A DNA stretch of 60,165 nt from CAYJBH01 sp964370605 (GTDB lineage: Bacteria > Bacillota > Clostridia > Oscillospirales > Ruminococcaceae), in the NCBI GenBank assembly GCA_964370605.1, contig CAYJJX010000015.1, positions 1-60,165 of the forward strand, read 5' to 3'. How positions within the stretch are numbered: the first letter of the stretch is position 1; each line of letters starts with the position of its first letter. Both the position numbers and the translations under genes were made by a program. Of the stretch, positions 34,594-44,482 are shown piece by piece. Below the pieces are notes generated by a model. The model had not been told where the DNA came from, did no database searches, and saw only the letters and a program-made list of their open reading frames with translations.

Positions 34594-35805
34594 CTATCGA
34601 TTATTAAGCAATGCTATGATATCTTCGAAATAATCGGTATCTTCCTTTTCCTCTTCCGCTTTTTTGAGTTCGAACTCAACCTGTTTGTCAAGCTCAGGCG
34701 TGACCGGCGCTGCCGGTTCTTCAATCGGAGCCGCAGGAGCTGCCTCGACGACGGGTTGTGTCGTGGAGGATGTGTTGGCGAATTCAAGCGGTATATCGAT
34801 TCGTGAAGCAGCGGTGGATGTGCCGTGCTGCAACTCTGCCGAGCTAGGAAGGCTTTCAAATCCGGTTGCAACAACAGTAATACGCATCTCGTCTGTAATG
34901 CTCTCGTCAAACGATGCACCCCAGATGATGTTTGCATCGGGATGGGTCGAATCTGTAATCTGCGATGCAGCGAGTTCAACGTCTTCAAGACCGATATCAG
35001 GCGAAGAGGTGATATTGATTATAACACCATGTGCACCGGCAATAGATGTTTCAAGCAACGGACTGGAGATGGCAAGATGTGCCGCCTCTTCTGCCTTGTT
35101 CTTACCACTGGAACGACCGACGCCCATGTGAGCAAAGCCGGCATCTTTCATGATGGAACGCACGTCGGCAAAGTCGAGGTTGATGAAGGCTGGGAGATTG
35201 ATAAGCTCCGCAATACTTTCAACGCCTTGACGCAACACATTGTCTGCCGACTCAAAAGCATTCTGCAATGTAATTTTCTCATTAGAGATAAGCTTAAGTC
35301 GCTCATTCGGTATAACGATCAGTGAATCAACACGATCCAAAAGGCCCTGTATACCTTGTTCTGCAATAAGCATCTTTCGCTTGCCTTCAAACGCAAACGG
35401 TTTCGTAACGATACCGACTGTCAAAACTCCAAGTTCTTTTGCAACCTCGGCAACTACCGGAGCTGCACCGGTTCCGGTGCCGCCGCCCATGCCGGCAGTA
35501 ATAAATGCCATTTGGGTGCCTTTAAGTGAAGCCGCAATCTCATCACGACTTTCTTCCGCACTACGTTGTCCGATTTCAGGATCGGCGCCTGCTCCACGAC
35601 CTTTGGTCAGTTTCGAGCCGATCTGGACTTTATGAGTAGCTCTGGAGTTGTACAGTGCTTGTTGATCCGTATTCATCGCTACGAATTCAACACCGCGAAG
35701 TCCGGACAAAATCATTCGATTGACAGCGTTTCCGCCGCCGCCGCCGACACCTATCACCTTAATATTGGTGATATTCATTAACTCTTCATCGAGGTGGAAA
35801 GTCAC
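34594..35805 (-). CDS. ftsZ: Cell-division GTPase FtsZ
   Basis: 403 residues. GTP-binding domain with GVGGGGGNAVNRM near residue 20 and the tubulin signature GGGTGTGAAPV near residue 106. The T7-loop region NLDFADVRSIM is near residue 208. A Pro/Ala-rich linker (about 325-375) precedes a C-terminal peptide ending DIIALLNNR, a divergent form of the usual FtsA/SepF-binding tail. FtsZ polymerises into the Z-ring at mid-cell. GTG 35805 follows AGGAGG by seven bases. Its own promoter lies upstream (35850-35878), in the gap after ftsQ. ftsA is not adjacent. Confidence 0.97.
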   Translation of the reverse strand: MTFHLDEELMNITNIKVIGVGGGGGNAVNRMILSGLRGVEFVAMNTDQQALYNSRATHKVQIGSKLTKGRGAGADPEIGQRSAEESRDEIAASLKGTQMAFITAGMGGGTGTGAAPVVAEVAKELGVLTVGIVTKPFAFEGKRKMLIAEQGIQGLLDRVDSLIVIPNERLKLISNEKITLQNAFESADNVLRQGVESIAELINLPAFINLDFADVRSIMKDAGFAHMGVGRSSGKNKAEEAAHLAISSPLLETSIAGAHGVIINITSSPDIGLEDVELAASQITDSTHPDANIIWGASFDESITDEMRITVVATGFESLPSSAELQHGTSTAASRIDIPLEFANTSSTTQPVVEAAPAAPIEEPAAPVTPELDKQVEFELKKAEEEKEDTDYFEDIIALLNNR

Positions 35806-35849
35806 TACAAGTCCTCCTTAGAATTCCTTTTATGGTTATATCTTAATAA

Positions 35850-35878
35850 ATCATAACAGATTTGTTACCCTTTTTCAA
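35850..35878 (-). promoter_or_regulatory. ftsZ promoter
   Basis: On the minus strand: TTGAAA (35878-35873), 17-bp spacer, TATGAT (35855-35850). It gives ftsZ expression independent of the distal dcw promoter. Confidence 0.75.
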
Positions 35879-35951
35879 TACCTTTTTCACTTTTTTTTAC
35901 ACATCTCAATTTTTTACCTTGATAACCTTAATATTTCGTGATATTTCTGTG

Positions 35952-36851
35952 CTATGTGCTTTTGAAAACTGCCCTTCCCGGAACACTTGCATCGATGCTT
36001 CCTGTCTCATTTAGGCTTATGTTTTCGGTGAGCACCTTCGTCACCATCTGGATTTTGTAATCCATAGAAAGATCACTGCCAAGCTGAACATCAATTCTGC
36101 CGTCGTATATTATTTCCATGTTGAGCGTATCGGTAAGATTTATTTCCGTTACCTTATCCTCAATCTCTAAACCGGACAGTTCCCCGAGCAGTAGCATTAG
36201 CATGTTTTGACTATTTTCATCGTTCGACTCTATCTGCGTGCCGACCGTCGGCATTTTAGGATCAAGACCAACAATTCCGGTATACATCTCGCCATCCTCA
36301 GCTAGCCTCAAAACCTTGAGCGTTTCAGAAAGAACATATCGTTCTTTTTCATACTCTACCACATATCGTTCCACTGCAGCTTCTACCTTTATCACCACTG
36401 TAGACGGAAGTTTACGACGCACCTCAACATTTTCGATATAGACAAGTTCTTCCAAAATCACACGTTCTGTTTCAGCAACATCAAAAGAAAAAATGTTTTC
36501 CTGCTCAAGTATCGGCACCAGCTCGATCAGTTCCTTGTCGGTATATATACTATCACCCTCTACCTCAAAACCGTCAAGACGAAATATTAGAAAAAATGAG
36601 GCCACTAAACCGACGAGCACAAACAATGTCAAAAGCACTGTCATTATCGCTTTACGCCTAGCCCTTCGTCTTCGAGATACTTTTCGGGTCAAGCGCCCTC
36701 TCTTCGGCCTTGACTCTTGTTTCGACGGGTCGTCTGTGACCAATGAGCCGGATGGTATCTGCGCCGTCTGAGTCTGTCTTTTTTGTAGGTTGCGTATTGC
36801 CTCCGACACCTGTTTATCACTGGCAATATTATTCTGCCGCACTTTTTTCAT
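35952..36851 (-). CDS. ftsQ: Cell-division protein FtsQ/DivIB
   Basis: 299 residues. A basic cytoplasmic N-terminus (about 1-72), one transmembrane helix (about 73-93), a POTRA domain beginning FRLDGFEVEGDSIYTDKEL, then the FtsQ beta domain to about residue 290. FtsQ/DivIB links the early Z-ring to the PBP-FtsW synthase with FtsL and FtsB/DivIC. ATG 36851 has AGGAGGTGACCG upstream. It follows murA by about 50 bp in the dcw cluster. The long basic N-terminus resembles DivIB of Gram-positives. Confidence 0.9.
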   Translation of the reverse strand: MKKVRQNNIASDKQVSEAIRNLQKRQTQTAQIPSGSLVTDDPSKQESRPKRGRLTRKVSRRRRARRKAIMTVLLTLFVLVGLVASFFLIFRLDGFEVEGDSIYTDKELIELVPILEQENIFSFDVAETERVILEELVYIENVEVRRKLPSTVVIKVEAAVERYVVEYEKERYVLSETLKVLRLAEDGEMYTGIVGLDPKMPTVGTQIESNDENSQNMLMLLLGELSGLEIEDKVTEINLTDTLNMEIIYDGRIDVQLGSDLSMDYKIQMVTKVLTENISLNETGSIDASVPGRAVFKST

Positions 36852-36900
36852 CGGTCACCTCCTTTACTTCTTTATTTTTTGTCAACATCTTTCGATACAA

Positions 36901-38154
36901 TCAGCAATACTTAATGTCCGCCCCAAGGCTGCGATAAGAGCTCACGATATTTTGATATCCTCGACGGATAAAGTCGATTCCATCTACCACACTCTCACCC
37001 CGTGCTCCAAGCGCCGCGATGAGCAATGCCGCGCCTCCGCGTAGATCCAACGCCTTGACCGAGGCGGCGTAAAGGTCGGACACTCCCTCGATATAAACAC
37101 TGCTGTTGCGTCGATTTGTCACCGCACCAAATCTTGAAAACTCATCGGCACACGCAAAACGATTCGTGAAAATTGTATCGTTGATCACCGTTTTACCCTT
37201 TGACTTGAGCATTGCAGCCGCTAATAGCGGAGCCGCATCGGTGGCAAAACCGGGAAACACTTGCGTTTCAACATACCCTATTCCGCTCAGGCGATTGTCG
37301 CATCTGATTTTGATCGTGTCGGCATCGTATGCAATCTTCGCACCTGCGTCGCCTAGCAGTTCGATAAGTGGCATAACATCGCCTACCCTGGCTCTCGTAA
37401 TATCGACCTCGCCTCCCGCCACCGCCGTAGCACAAAGATATGTAGCGGTTTCGATTCTATCGGGGATAATCTGATAGTCGGTATCGGTCAATGCCTCGAC
37501 CCCAGTTATCGTTATGGTGTCGGTGCCGTCTCCCACTATGCCTGCCCCCGCCGAGCGAAGAAACCCTGCAAGATCGCACACCTCAGGCTCTCGTGCGGCA
37601 TTTCGGATTATGGTAGTACCGCTGGCGGTCGCCGCCGCCATCATCAGGTTTTCGGTTGCGCCGACACTCGGGAAACGCAACAGTATATCGGCACCATATA
37701 GACCGTTTTCGGCATAACACAGCAGTTTTTCTCCTACCTGTCGCACCGTAACCCCCATTTTGGACAGTCCGTCAAGGTGCAGATCGATAGGACGGCCGCC
37801 GAGATTGCATCCACCCGGATGATATATCGCGGCAATGCCGGTTGTGGCAAGCAGTGGTGCTAAAAAAAACACCGACGATCGCATTGAAGTCATCAACTCT
37901 TTACTTATACTGCTCTCCAGTCGCCACAGTTTTTTCACCGTAAGACAATCACCTTCGGCGGTGATGTCTACGTTCAGTCGACGCATGATCCTAGCACAGC
38001 TGGAAACATCAAGAAGTTGCGGCGCATTTGTTAGCCTACAGCTTCCGTCGATCATCAACGAGGCGGCAAGTATTGGCAACACGCTGTTTTTTGCCCCTTG
38101 CACTGCCACCCTACCGCTGAGCGGCTTTTGTCCAATTACTGCAATTTTTTCCAA
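36901..38154 (-). CDS. murA: UDP-GlcNAc 1-carboxyvinyltransferase MurA (dcw copy)
   Basis: About 417 residues; adds enolpyruvate from PEP to UDP-GlcNAc, the first committed step of peptidoglycan synthesis. Family marks are KPLSGRVAVQGAKNS at the N-terminus, HPGGCNLGGRPIDLHL near residue 115 with the fosfomycin-target cysteine, and the C-terminal ALDLRGGAALLIAAL block. The start is taken as TTG 38154 (L/M-E-K-I...) after AGAGGTG. The second MurA in this window starts with the same TTG-GAA-AAA context, which supports it; ATG 38175 is the alternative. It sits between murG and ftsQ, where murC or murB often occurs. Confidence 0.94.
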   Translation of the reverse strand: MEKIAVIGQKPLSGRVAVQGAKNSVLPILAASLMIDGSCRLTNAPQLLDVSSCARIMRRLNVDITAEGDCLTVKKLWRLESSISKELMTSMRSSVFFLAPLLATTGIAAIYHPGGCNLGGRPIDLHLDGLSKMGVTVRQVGEKLLCYAENGLYGADILLRFPSVGATENLMMAAATASGTTIIRNAAREPEVCDLAGFLRSAGAGIVGDGTDTITITGVEALTDTDYQIIPDRIETATYLCATAVAGGEVDITRARVGDVMPLIELLGDAGAKIAYDADTIKIRCDNRLSGIGYVETQVFPGFATDAAPLLAAAMLKSKGKTVINDTIFTNRFACADEFSRFGAVTNRRNSSVYIEGVSDLYAASVKALDLRGGAALLIAALGARGESVVDGIDFIRRGYQNIVSSYRSLGADIKYC

Positions 38155-38217
38155 AACGACACCTCTTTTTCGCATTTTACTCCATGTTATGCAAAAAAAG
38201 GTGTGCTTGTTACTGTA

Positions 38218-39351
38218 TTAGTGCTCGAACAGCTTTTCTATCTGCCTGTATATCTTTGGTAGTGCGTCCTGCACATGACACTGTCTTGCCGCAATCCCCA
38301 TTTCCTTGAGTTTTTGTGGGTCGGCTAGCAACCTCTGTGCCTCGTCACTCAAGCGCTCGTCGTTCAGTTCCTCTTCTAAAATCAAAACGGCAGCCCCCAC
38401 CTCTACAAGTGACATTGCATTATGGTACTGATGGTTTTCCGCCACATTGGGAGATGGTATAAGGATAGAAGCCCTACCTGCGGCGGCTATTTCAGACACT
38501 GTTATCGCTCCGGATCTAGAAATAACAAGGTCACATACGGCAAGCATAGTCGCCATGTCGTCGATATACTCACTGATGCGCAGTTGTTTGTTTTTTTCTA
38601 GGCCATACGCATCAAACAGTCGTGCAAATTCAGTCTTGGAGTACCGACCGGTTGAATGGTAGTGTATATAGTTTAAGCCCTGTTCGGTGTTGCTTTTCAT
38701 GAAGCCTGCAACCGCACGATTCACTGCAAGCGCTCCGAGCGAGCCACCAAACGATAAAACGACTATGCTGTCGTCTGAAATACCTTTTGCCGCACGGCAC
38801 GCTTTTCGCTCGGCAAGTATTATCTCCTGTCGTACCGGATTGCCGCTTATAATGGTTTTGTGTGGAACGTGAAGCGCCTCTGTTGCCTTTTCATTTACCG
38901 CAAAAACCACATCTGCCTTCTTGGCAAGCAGTTTATTTGTTACACCTGCAAACGAGTTTGATTCATGAATCGCCGTCTTTATCCCCATTCTTTGCGCCAT
39001 CTTCATGATCGGGCCGCAGATATAACCTCCGGTTCCGATAACTATATCCGGTTCAAACTCTTTTAGCAGTTTCTTTGCCTCCGGCATCGCCTTTACCAAT
39101 AGATATGACGCGTTCATGTTGCGTTTTATATTTGCAAAAGAAAGTTTTCGTTGAAAGCCGTGTACCTCAATAGAGACAAAGTCAAAACCCGCCTTTGTTA
39201 CAAGGGAACTCTCCATCCCGTCACTACGACCGACAAAGCGTATAACCGCAGACGGCAAACGCTCTAAAATATGGTTTGCAATGGCGAGTGCCGGGTTAAT
39301 ATGCCCTGCCGTTCCACCTGCCGCCACCATCACCCTTATATTCTCTTTCAT
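38218..39351 (-). CDS. murG: MurG glycosyltransferase (lipid II synthesis)
   Basis: 377 residues of the GT28 family. It moves GlcNAc from UDP-GlcNAc to lipid I on the inner face of the membrane, giving lipid II. The N-terminal VAAGGTAGHINPALA loop is near residue 10, GTGGYICGP near residue 105, and a C-terminal nucleotide-binding region includes ISRSGAITVSEIAAAG near residue 265. ATG 39351 follows GGGAGGAACGCC. It lies between ftsW and murA. Confidence 0.96.
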   Translation of the reverse strand: MKENIRVMVAAGGTAGHINPALAIANHILERLPSAVIRFVGRSDGMESSLVTKAGFDFVSIEVHGFQRKLSFANIKRNMNASYLLVKAMPEAKKLLKEFEPDIVIGTGGYICGPIMKMAQRMGIKTAIHESNSFAGVTNKLLAKKADVVFAVNEKATEALHVPHKTIISGNPVRQEIILAERKACRAAKGISDDSIVVLSFGGSLGALAVNRAVAGFMKSNTEQGLNYIHYHSTGRYSKTEFARLFDAYGLEKNKQLRISEYIDDMATMLAVCDLVISRSGAITVSEIAAAGRASILIPSPNVAENHQYHNAMSLVEVGAAVLILEEELNDERLSDEAQRLLADPQKLKEMGIAARQCHVQDALPKIYRQIEKLFEH

Positions 39352-39381
39352 GGCGTTCCTCCCTTTAGGAATGCATCTTTA

Positions 39382-40545
39382 TCAATTCTTGGAAAGTCGT
39401 GCCTGTCGTGATACCGATAACACAACACCCATCTCAACCAAAAGCATCAACAGCGAAGTACCTCCCGACGAGAAGAATGGCAAGCTGATGCCGGTGTTCG
39501 GTATAGTGTTTGTCGCCACCGCAATGTTGAGTAATGCCTGACTGATTACCTGTGTCATGATTCCAATCACAAGAAGAGCGCCAAACTTGTCACGAGCCTT
39601 GATTGCAATCATTATACCCCGAACAAAGAGCAAAAGAAACAGAAATATGACGACAGCCGCTCCGACAAAACCAAGTTCTTCGCATATCACAGAAAAAATG
39701 AAGTCGTTTTGCGGCTCCGGTAGATAAAGGTGTTTTTGGCGAGAGTTGCCGAGTCCGAGTCCGAAAAGTCCACCCGAGCCGATGGTCAACATACTCTGTA
39801 CCGTCTGATAGGAGGTGTCGCTGGTATCCATGAACGGGTCACGCCAGATTTCAAATCGTTCAAGGGTATGCGGCGCGTTTTCCAAAAGATACAAATAGAC
39901 AAGCGGTATCGTAGTACCTGCTGCAACCACTGCAGAAACAAACCATTTGAGCGCCGTGCCGCCAACAAACATCATAACCCCTCCTATCATCAATATGATG
40001 ATTGTTCCGGAAAGATGGGTCTGTTGAAGCATAAGTGCCGCTATGGCAAGCAGGACAATAGCATACGGGACAACGCCGTATTTAAAGGTCTTGATCCTCG
40101 CTTGGTTTTGTGAAATCAAATGAGCAAAAAGCAAAATAACCGCAAACTTTGCTATCTCGCTCGGCTGAAAGGTGACAACATACGGAATCGATATCCATCT
40201 TCTTGCGTTGTTGATCGGCGGCATAAAGAGCACGACGACGAGCAGAATTAGCGAAACAATCATGAGCGGCTGTGCGAATCGATGAAGAATCTGGTAGTTA
40301 AATCGTGAGACAACCAACATCAGCACAACCCCGACCGCCGCAAAGATCAACTGGTCACGGATGTAATATCCACTATCATCCATTCGATAGTATCCGACCG
40401 CATAGCTTGCTGAGTAGAGCATAATCAAACCAAACACAAGCAAGATTAAGACCAACACCAAAAACGGCAGGTCAATTTCACTCAGTTTTACCTTGGGTTT
40501 TGCAATTTGTTTGTTGTCGGTGACAAGAGTTGTCGTGTTTTCCAA
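39382..40545 (-). CDS. ftsW: SEDS-family peptidoglycan polymerase FtsW
   Basis: 387 residues with about ten membrane helices. SEDS landmarks include the YYIRDQLIFA region, RRWISIPYVVTFQPSEIAKFA near residue 120, a conserved NDFIFSVICEELGFVG segment near residue 285, and the C-terminal NTIPNTGISLPFFSSGG near residue 345. FtsW polymerises glycan strands at the septum with its class B PBP partner. TTG 40545 follows GGGAG. It is only 13 bp after mraY; murD, which normally lies between them, is missing. Confidence 0.95.
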   Translation of the reverse strand: MENTTTLVTDNKQIAKPKVKLSEIDLPFLVLVLILLVFGLIMLYSASYAVGYYRMDDSGYYIRDQLIFAAVGVVLMLVVSRFNYQILHRFAQPLMIVSLILLVVVLFMPPINNARRWISIPYVVTFQPSEIAKFAVILLFAHLISQNQARIKTFKYGVVPYAIVLLAIAALMLQQTHLSGTIIILMIGGVMMFVGGTALKWFVSAVVAAGTTIPLVYLYLLENAPHTLERFEIWRDPFMDTSDTSYQTVQSMLTIGSGGLFGLGLGNSRQKHLYLPEPQNDFIFSVICEELGFVGAAVVIFLFLLLFVRGIMIAIKARDKFGALLVIGIMTQVISQALLNIAVATNTIPNTGISLPFFSSGGTSLLMLLVEMGVVLSVSRQARLSKN

Positions 40546-40558
40546 TGTATTCTCCCGT

Positions 40559-41590
40559 TTAGTAGATGACTATATACAGTATAGCCGCCAAAGTGCCGGT
40601 CAATGCCACAAAACAAAAAAGTGCTACAATTTTTATCTCGGACAGCCCCATCATCTCGAAGTGATGGTGGATCGGTGACATTCTGAAAATCCTGCGTCCC
40701 TCTCCATATATGCGCTTGGTAATCTTAAAGTAGGTGGTCTGAATTATAACCGATGCCGCCTCAATCATATACAAAAGACCGATTAAAAACAATATTTCGG
40801 GTCGACCGATGCAAAAGGCAAGTGTTGCGACAGCTCCGCCCAAAAACATACTGCCGGTATCGCCCATGAAGACCTTCGCCGGATAGAAGTTCCAGAACAA
40901 AAACCCAACCATTCCACCTGCGACTGCCGCAGCAAAAATACCTGTCGCAAACTGATAAACAATTATCGCTATCGCGACATATCCCAGCATTACTATAAAG
41001 GTAACCGCCGAGGCAAGTCCGTCAACACCGTCGGTAAGATTTACCGCATTGACTATGCCGATGATCAGCAAAAACGCAAAAATATAGAAGAAATAAGACA
41101 GGTCTATGACCCCAATATAAGGTATCATCAGTTCGGTATGCAGACTGTTGTTCAGGTGAAGTCCATACATAAAAAGTGCCGCCACAGCAAACTGCATAAT
41201 TATTTTCAGTCCTGCGACAAGTCCGAGGTTTCTTTTGAGCGCAACCTTAATGTAATCATCGATAAAACCGATCGCCCCAAAACATAGCGTGGCAACGAGT
41301 GATATTCCGACATTTATCAAATTTTGTTCGGTGAGTTCCATGAACATACTCTCGGCACCGTAATATACCGTGATATACGCAATCACAAGCGATATCGCAA
41401 CGCCCAGCACAAACATCATTCCGCCCATAGTGGGAGTGCCTTGCTTGCCACTGTGCCAGGTCGGGCCAACTTCTTTTATGGTCTGACCAAAGTTAATGCG
41501 TTTCAAAAAAGGTATGACAAAAAAACCGGACAGCGCCGTAATCGCAAGAGACAGTATGGCTGTTACAACCAAAAGATATCGTATTATCAT
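40559..41590 (-). CDS. mraY: Phospho-MurNAc-pentapeptide transferase MraY
   Basis: 343 residues with about ten membrane helices. It transfers phospho-MurNAc-pentapeptide from UDP to undecaprenyl phosphate, giving lipid I. Conserved blocks are GTPTMGGMMF near residue 52, GFIDDYIKV near residue 107, NAVNLTDGVDGLA near residue 182, FMGDTGSMFLGG near residue 242, and RRIFRMSPIHHHFEM near residue 300. ATG 41590 follows AAAGGA. Between murF and ftsW. Confidence 0.97.
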   Translation of the reverse strand: MIIRYLLVVTAILSLAITALSGFFVIPFLKRINFGQTIKEVGPTWHSGKQGTPTMGGMMFVLGVAISLVIAYITVYYGAESMFMELTEQNLINVGISLVATLCFGAIGFIDDYIKVALKRNLGLVAGLKIIMQFAVAALFMYGLHLNNSLHTELMIPYIGVIDLSYFFYIFAFLLIIGIVNAVNLTDGVDGLASAVTFIVMLGYVAIAIIVYQFATGIFAAAVAGGMVGFLFWNFYPAKVFMGDTGSMFLGGAVATLAFCIGRPEILFLIGLLYMIEAASVIIQTTYFKITKRIYGEGRRIFRMSPIHHHFEMMGLSEIKIVALFCFVALTGTLAAILYIVIY

Positions 41591-41629
41591 CTATATAAAT
41601 TCCTTTCCTATGAGAGGCGCTTGTTTGGT

Positions 41630-43015
41630 TTATCCTCGGCGTCGGTAAAAAAGCTCCATTATATCTTCTAGTTGCATTCCCCTGCTCGCCTTGAACAGCA
41701 CCGCACTCCCCTCTTCGAAATATTCCATCAGGCTATCCATCGCCGTCAAATGATCGTCGGTATATGCCGTCTTTTCGATCGTCTTTTCTGCCTCTTCTGC
41801 GATGAATCTCGCCTCACTTCCATAGGCAACCACCGCATCTATTCCACACTGTGCAAGCTGTCTTCCCACCTCTCGATGTGCCTCTTCACTCATTTCACCG
41901 AGTTCAAGCATGTCTCCAAGCACCGCTATTCTGTTGTTCACTCCCGGTATATCGCAAAGCGTTTCTATTGCCGCACGCATCGAATCAGGATTTGCGTTGT
42001 AGCAGTCTTCAATGACAACGACACCGTCCTGTGTAATAATACGTTGTCGCATTCCGCAGCTCTCATATTTTTTCAACGCATTCACCGCAGTTTGTCCGTC
42101 AAGACCGAGTCCAACCGCCACGGTATATGCCGCAAGCGCGTTATATATATTATGTTTACCGAGCGCCGGAATCTGCGCCGTAAACTCCTCACTGCTCAGA
42201 TCGTTGATGATAGTAAAATCGGTATCGAAGTCGCTGCTTACCGAATTTTTCGCTTTTATTGCAGCATGTTCATTGTCAATTCCGAAGGTCAATATCTTCA
42301 AATCGGGGCGCCCCTCGATTTCCAGTATGTCACAAAGCATATCATTGTCGATATTTATGGCGAGTATTCCGCCCTCGGCAATTCCTTCAACCACCTCCAG
42401 CTTTGCACTCAAAATGTTCTCTCTTGTAGCCAAAGTTTCAATATGAGCAACTCCGATATTGGTTATCACTGCCGCTATCGGTTTTGCCGCCCTTGTCAGC
42501 TTGGATATGTCCCCCTTGGCGCTCATACCCATTTCAAGCACACCATAACGATATTCATCATCCAACCTAAAAAGTGTCTGGGGCAGGCCGATTTCATTGT
42601 TTTGGTTACCCTCATTTTTCAGTGTTTTATCAAACGACGACATTACACAGTGTAAAAACTCTTTTGTCGTTGTTTTGCCTACACTACCGGTCACTGCAAT
42701 GATATCGGTATCAAATCTGTCGCGATAGTTAGCGCCCATCGCTATCATTGCATCAAGGCTATTCGGCACCACCAGCTGACGCCCTTTTTCTACCCCTGTG
42801 ACCTCGTGTTCAACGACGGCAATCACTGCACCTTTTTCGAGACTCGCGGCGACATATTCATGCCCATCGACCCGCTCTCCCTTTATTGCAACGAAAACTT
42901 CACCTCCGGTAATATCCCTTGAGTCGGTGCTGACCCGGCATACCGCAGTTTTTGAGAGCTTCGGTGACATTTCACCCAGCCCTGCCATCAAAGCAGATAA
43001 TTCAATCAACTGCAT
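41630..43015 (-). CDS. murF: UDP-MurNAc-tripeptide:D-Ala-D-Ala ligase MurF
   Basis: 461 residues of the Mur ligase family. It joins D-Ala-D-Ala to UDP-MurNAc-tripeptide with ATP. The ATP-binding loop GSVGKTTTKE is near residue 111, followed by NEIGLPQTL and later NANPDSMRAAI near residue 345. The N-terminal uridine-binding domain and C-terminal domain are both complete. ATG 43015 lies nine bases after the murE stop, with AGGATGAGG overlapping it. Cytoplasmic. Confidence 0.96.
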   Translation of the reverse strand: MQLIELSALMAGLGEMSPKLSKTAVCRVSTDSRDITGGEVFVAIKGERVDGHEYVAASLEKGAVIAVVEHEVTGVEKGRQLVVPNSLDAMIAMGANYRDRFDTDIIAVTGSVGKTTTKEFLHCVMSSFDKTLKNEGNQNNEIGLPQTLFRLDDEYRYGVLEMGMSAKGDISKLTRAAKPIAAVITNIGVAHIETLATRENILSAKLEVVEGIAEGGILAINIDNDMLCDILEIEGRPDLKILTFGIDNEHAAIKAKNSVSSDFDTDFTIINDLSSEEFTAQIPALGKHNIYNALAAYTVAVGLGLDGQTAVNALKKYESCGMRQRIITQDGVVVIEDCYNANPDSMRAAIETLCDIPGVNNRIAVLGDMLELGEMSEEAHREVGRQLAQCGIDAVVAYGSEARFIAEEAEKTIEKTAYTDDHLTAMDSLMEYFEEGSAVLFKASRGMQLEDIMELFYRRRG

Positions 43016-43024
43016 CTGTATACC

Positions 43025-44482
43025 TCATCCTTTCTTAACATTTTTTCCTGTCACAAACTCCTCGACTATCCTGTGTTCATCAAGATATAGGGTTACTCCG
43101 TCTACTACCTGATAGTCCTCATGTCCCTTTCCGCATAGTGCCAACACATCCCCTTTTTCAAGGAGAGCGAGCGCGCGATTAATCGCATATCTCCTGTCTG
43201 TTTCTGTAATATATTCTGTTTTGCATTCATCAAACGTCGGTGTTACATCACCAATAATGCTGTCGGCATCCTCACCTCTCGGATTATCCGACGTCACTAC
43301 GGCAATGTCGGCATATTTCGCCACCGCCCTTGCCATGCCGGGACGTTTTCTTGCATCTCTTTCACCCGCACATCCAAACAATACAATCAGCCTACCCTCG
43401 ACAAACGGCCTTATACTACTTAGAAAATTGTCAAGCCCATCTGAGGTGTGCGCATAATCACATATTATACTATATTCTCCGGCAAAAAGCAACTCGCTCC
43501 GACCGATGACACCCTTGCTCTGCGACAACGCTTTAAGGGTAATTTCACTGTCAAAACCCAACACCTCGGCAGTAGCAATTACCGCTAGTGCATTGTATAT
43601 TGAAAATTCACCGAGCATCGGAAGTGAGCACCTTCCTTTTGACCTTTTTGACACTACGTCAAACGACACACCTGATGCCGAAAGATCACAATCAACCGCC
43701 CTGCAGTCGGCATCTTGGCTTTTTATGCCAAATCCGGCTATTTCATGTGCAAAGCGTTTGCCGATAATTCTGGCATAATCATCATCAAAATTCAAAATTG
43801 CATGTCTCGAATTATTAAACAGTTTAGCCTTCGCCTCGAAATAGTTTTCAAGTGTTTTATGATAATCAAGATGGTCTTGCGTAAGGTTTGTAAACACCGA
43901 TACCTCAAAGGTAAGCCCGTGTAGCCGAAGTTGGTCCATCGCCTGTGAGCTCGCCTCCATCACAACATATCGACATCCCGCCTTTACCGACCTCGACAAA
44001 AGTGCAAAAAGCTCAAACGGATCGGGCGTCGTGTATTTCGATGGTATATGAGTGTCGCCGATTTCGTTTTGCACTGTTCCTATCAATGTGGTGGCATGTC
44101 CGTTTGCCTCGCATACCTGTTTCAAAACGCTGGTCACGGTTGTCTTACCGTTCGTTCCTGTCACGGCTACCAGTACCAGCTTCTCGTCCGGTCTCCCCCA
44201 AAACGTCTTGCAAAGATCAGAATATGCTTCTCTTGTATTTTTTACCAATACCTCATTTTTTACTCCGATCGAGCGTTGGACAATTACTGCCACCGCACCA
44301 TTTTCAAGTGCTTTTTCCGCAAAATCGTGTCCATCCGATCTCGTGCCCTCTATACACACAAATACCGAACCGGGTTTTACAACCCGCGTGTCTTGAGTTA
44401 TAGCGGTTATCTCAACATCACCAGCATCGGTAATGTTCGGCGCGGCAATTCCGGCGCCACTAAGCAGTTCATACAGTTTCAT
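43025..44482 (-). CDS. murE: UDP-MurNAc-dipeptide:diamino acid ligase MurE (meso-DAP type)
   Basis: About 485 residues from ATG 44482 (MKLYELL); an ATG at 44494 sits directly against AAAGGG and is less likely. ATP loop GTNGKTT near residue 112. The C-terminal domain has SDNPRGED near residue 400. DNPR is the motif of enzymes that add meso-diaminopimelate, whereas lysine-adding enzymes differ, so a DAP-type cell wall is predicted. It acts third in the amino-acid additions to UDP-MurNAc. Between the PBP gene and murF. Confidence 0.96.
   Translation of the reverse strand: MKLYELLSGAGIAAPNITDAGDVEITAITQDTRVVKPGSVFVCIEGTRSDGHDFAEKALENGAVAVIVQRSIGVKNEVLVKNTREAYSDLCKTFWGRPDEKLVLVAVTGTNGKTTVTSVLKQVCEANGHATTLIGTVQNEIGDTHIPSKYTTPDPFELFALLSRSVKAGCRYVVMEASSQAMDQLRLHGLTFEVSVFTNLTQDHLDYHKTLENYFEAKAKLFNNSRHAILNFDDDYARIIGKRFAHEIAGFGIKSQDADCRAVDCDLSASGVSFDVVSKRSKGRCSLPMLGEFSIYNALAVIATAEVLGFDSEITLKALSQSKGVIGRSELLFAGEYSIICDYAHTSDGLDNFLSSIRPFVEGRLIVLFGCAGERDARKRPGMARAVAKYADIAVVTSDNPRGEDADSIIGDVTPTFDECKTEYITETDRRYAINRALALLEKGDVLALCGKGHEDYQVVDGVTLYLDEHRIVEEFVTGKNVKKG

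Noticed and set aside
41672..42655. 327-codon plus-strand frame opposite murF
   Set aside because: Antisense to a well-conserved Mur ligase, with no ribosome site and improbable composition (rich in His, Cys, Phe); a shadow of murF codon usage.
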